32,506 nucleotides of DNA from Planctomycetota bacterium (lineage in GTDB: Bacteria; Planctomycetota; Planctomycetia; Pirellulales; UBA7805): assembly GCA_021413705.1 (NCBI GenBank), contig JAIOPX010000291.1, positions 1 to 32,506 of the forward strand, read 5' to 3'. The translations under genes and the position numbers were made by a program. The stretch's first letter is position 1; each line of letters starts with the position of its first letter. Below the pieces are notes generated by a model. It was not told the origin of the DNA and did no database searches. It saw only the letters and a list, made by a program, of their open reading frames with translations. Below are positions 31,450 through 32,506 of this stretch, piece by piece.

Positions 31450-32506
31450 ATGGCGGATGCAACTGGCAAACCCTGGGTAGACGGCCTGACGATCGGCCAA
31501 GTCCTGGCGGCGACCGCGGCCCGTCGCGGCGATGCCGATTGTCTCGTATTTCCCGAGCTTGGCTACCGGGCCAGCTATCGCGAATTCGCGGCCGAAGTGG
31601 ACCGGGCTCGCCCGGCGAGCATGTGGCGATCTGGGCTACGAATGTCCCGCAATGGGTGATCATGCAAATGGCCGCCGCGCGAATCGGCGTGGTACTCGTC
31701 ACGATCAACCCCGCCTATCGGCCTTTCGAGTTGAAATATGTGCTGAAGCAGTGCGATGCGGTGGCATTGCTTTTGGTGCGGCGGTTCAAGTCGTCCGACT
31801 ATTTCCAAATGCTCGACGAGGTCTGTCCGCAGTTGCGCCGCTGCCGGCCAGGGCAGCTTGCCGCGCCCGATTTCCCTAAGCTGAAAACGGTCGTGACTAT
31901 CGACGATCTGGCTCCGCCCGGCGCGTTGACTTGGCAGGAAATGTTGACGCTGGGAGAGCCGTACAACGATCCTATCCGACTCGACACGTTGACCGCCGCC
32001 TGCCGCCCGACGGACAAGATCAACATTCAGTACACCAGTGGCACGACCGGCTTCCCCAAGGCCGCCACGCTCAGCCATCGCAATCTGCTACTGAACGCGT
32101 ACTACATCGGCGCGTGTCAGCGGATGACCGCGGAAGATCGAATCTGTATTCCGGTGCCGTTCTATCACTGTTTCGGTTGTGTGCTGGGTACGCTGTGCGC
32201 GGTGGTCTATGGTGCGGCGATGATCATTCCGGCCGAGTCGTTCCGCCCCGATGCCACGCTCGCCGCCATCGAGCGCGAGCGGGCGACGGCTCTCTACGGC
32301 GTGCCGACCATGTTCATCGCTCAGTTGGAAGACCCGTCACTGCCATCGCGCGACGTTTCTTCCTTGCGGACGGGCATCATGGCGGGGAGCCCCTGTCCGA
32401 TCGAGATCATGCGACAGGTGATCGACCGTCTTGGCGCACGCGAGTTGACAATTGCCTATGGCCAGACCGAGGCCTCGCCGGTCATAACCCAGACCCGCAC
32501 CGACGA
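31450..32506 (+). pseudogene. AMP-binding acyl-CoA synthetase, frame broken near 31606 and cut by the window edge
   Basis: Two frames together encode one acyl-CoA synthetase. The first runs from ATG 31450 ([19 protein letters not shown]) to [11 protein letters not shown] at about 31605. Homology then continues in another frame from about 31611 ([20 protein letters not shown]) to the window end. Five bases remain where relatives usually have about eleven residues (like VARGLLALGIR), so roughly 28 bases seem to be lost. The rest is intact: P-loop [12 protein letters not shown] near 32032 and YGQTEASPV near 32457. The full enzyme would activate a fatty or aromatic acid with ATP and CoA. It could be a real pseudogene, a recent deletion or an assembly error. 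Confidence 0.78.

Overview
The window is GC-rich, densely coded bacterial DNA that most resembles a Planctomycetota genome, probably Pirellulales. I infer this from gene content and from short palindromic intergenic repeats, not from a marker gene. Supporting content: a 1384-residue Ser/Thr kinase with an HxxxCxxC N-terminus and a long leucine-rich-repeat tail; a Tat-exported Gfo/Idh/MocA oxidoreductase; a class II photolyase; a membrane-fused spermidine-synthase-like protein; several lipoproteins; and at least five kinds of hairpin repeat. I see no rRNA, tRNA, CRISPR array, integrase or transposase gene.

Layout. 1-2631 (+): the end of an unknown gene, a TPR lipoprotein, an RluA-type pseudouridine synthase and a small unknown protein. 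2639-7442 (-): the LRR kinase and inorganic pyrophosphatase. 7570-14700 (-): a tight, mostly overlapping run of six genes read right to left: MFS transporter, C39-like papain-fold protein, RLAN/RimK ATP-grasp ligase, GCS2-type carboxylate-amine ligase, N-formylglutamate-amidohydrolase-like protein and class II photolyase. The middle four look like a dedicated pathway for making, trimming and exporting a small amide-linked or peptide-like compound whose product I cannot name. 15048-16566 (-): a 52-residue membrane protein and a lipoprotein aldose 1-epimerase. 16725-17741 (+): an HD-domain protein and a 7Fe-type ferredoxin. 17753-18964 (-): the exported oxidoreductase.

19216-22085 (-) holds the clearest regulatory unit. 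An APC-fold permease with two C-terminal USP-like domains, resembling the potassium importer KimA, sits behind a leader that matches the ydaO/yuaA (c-di-AMP) riboswitch. The match includes the CCCGUCAGCUAACCCCGU block and its pairing partner ACGGGG, and a TATAAT box lies just upstream of the aptamer.

22207-25123 (-): five small genes of unknown function, four of them membrane proteins, including a DUF6232-like protein and a zinc-ribbon membrane protein. 25157-27677 (-): yifB/comM and comF, two genes linked to natural transformation, separated by a 68-bp inverted-repeat element. 27691-30054 (-): a fused membrane/spermidine-synthase-like protein. 30177-31310 (+): an LptF/LptG-type permease. 31450 to the end (+): an AMP-binding acyl-CoA synthetase whose reading frame is broken by a small apparent deletion and which runs off the window.
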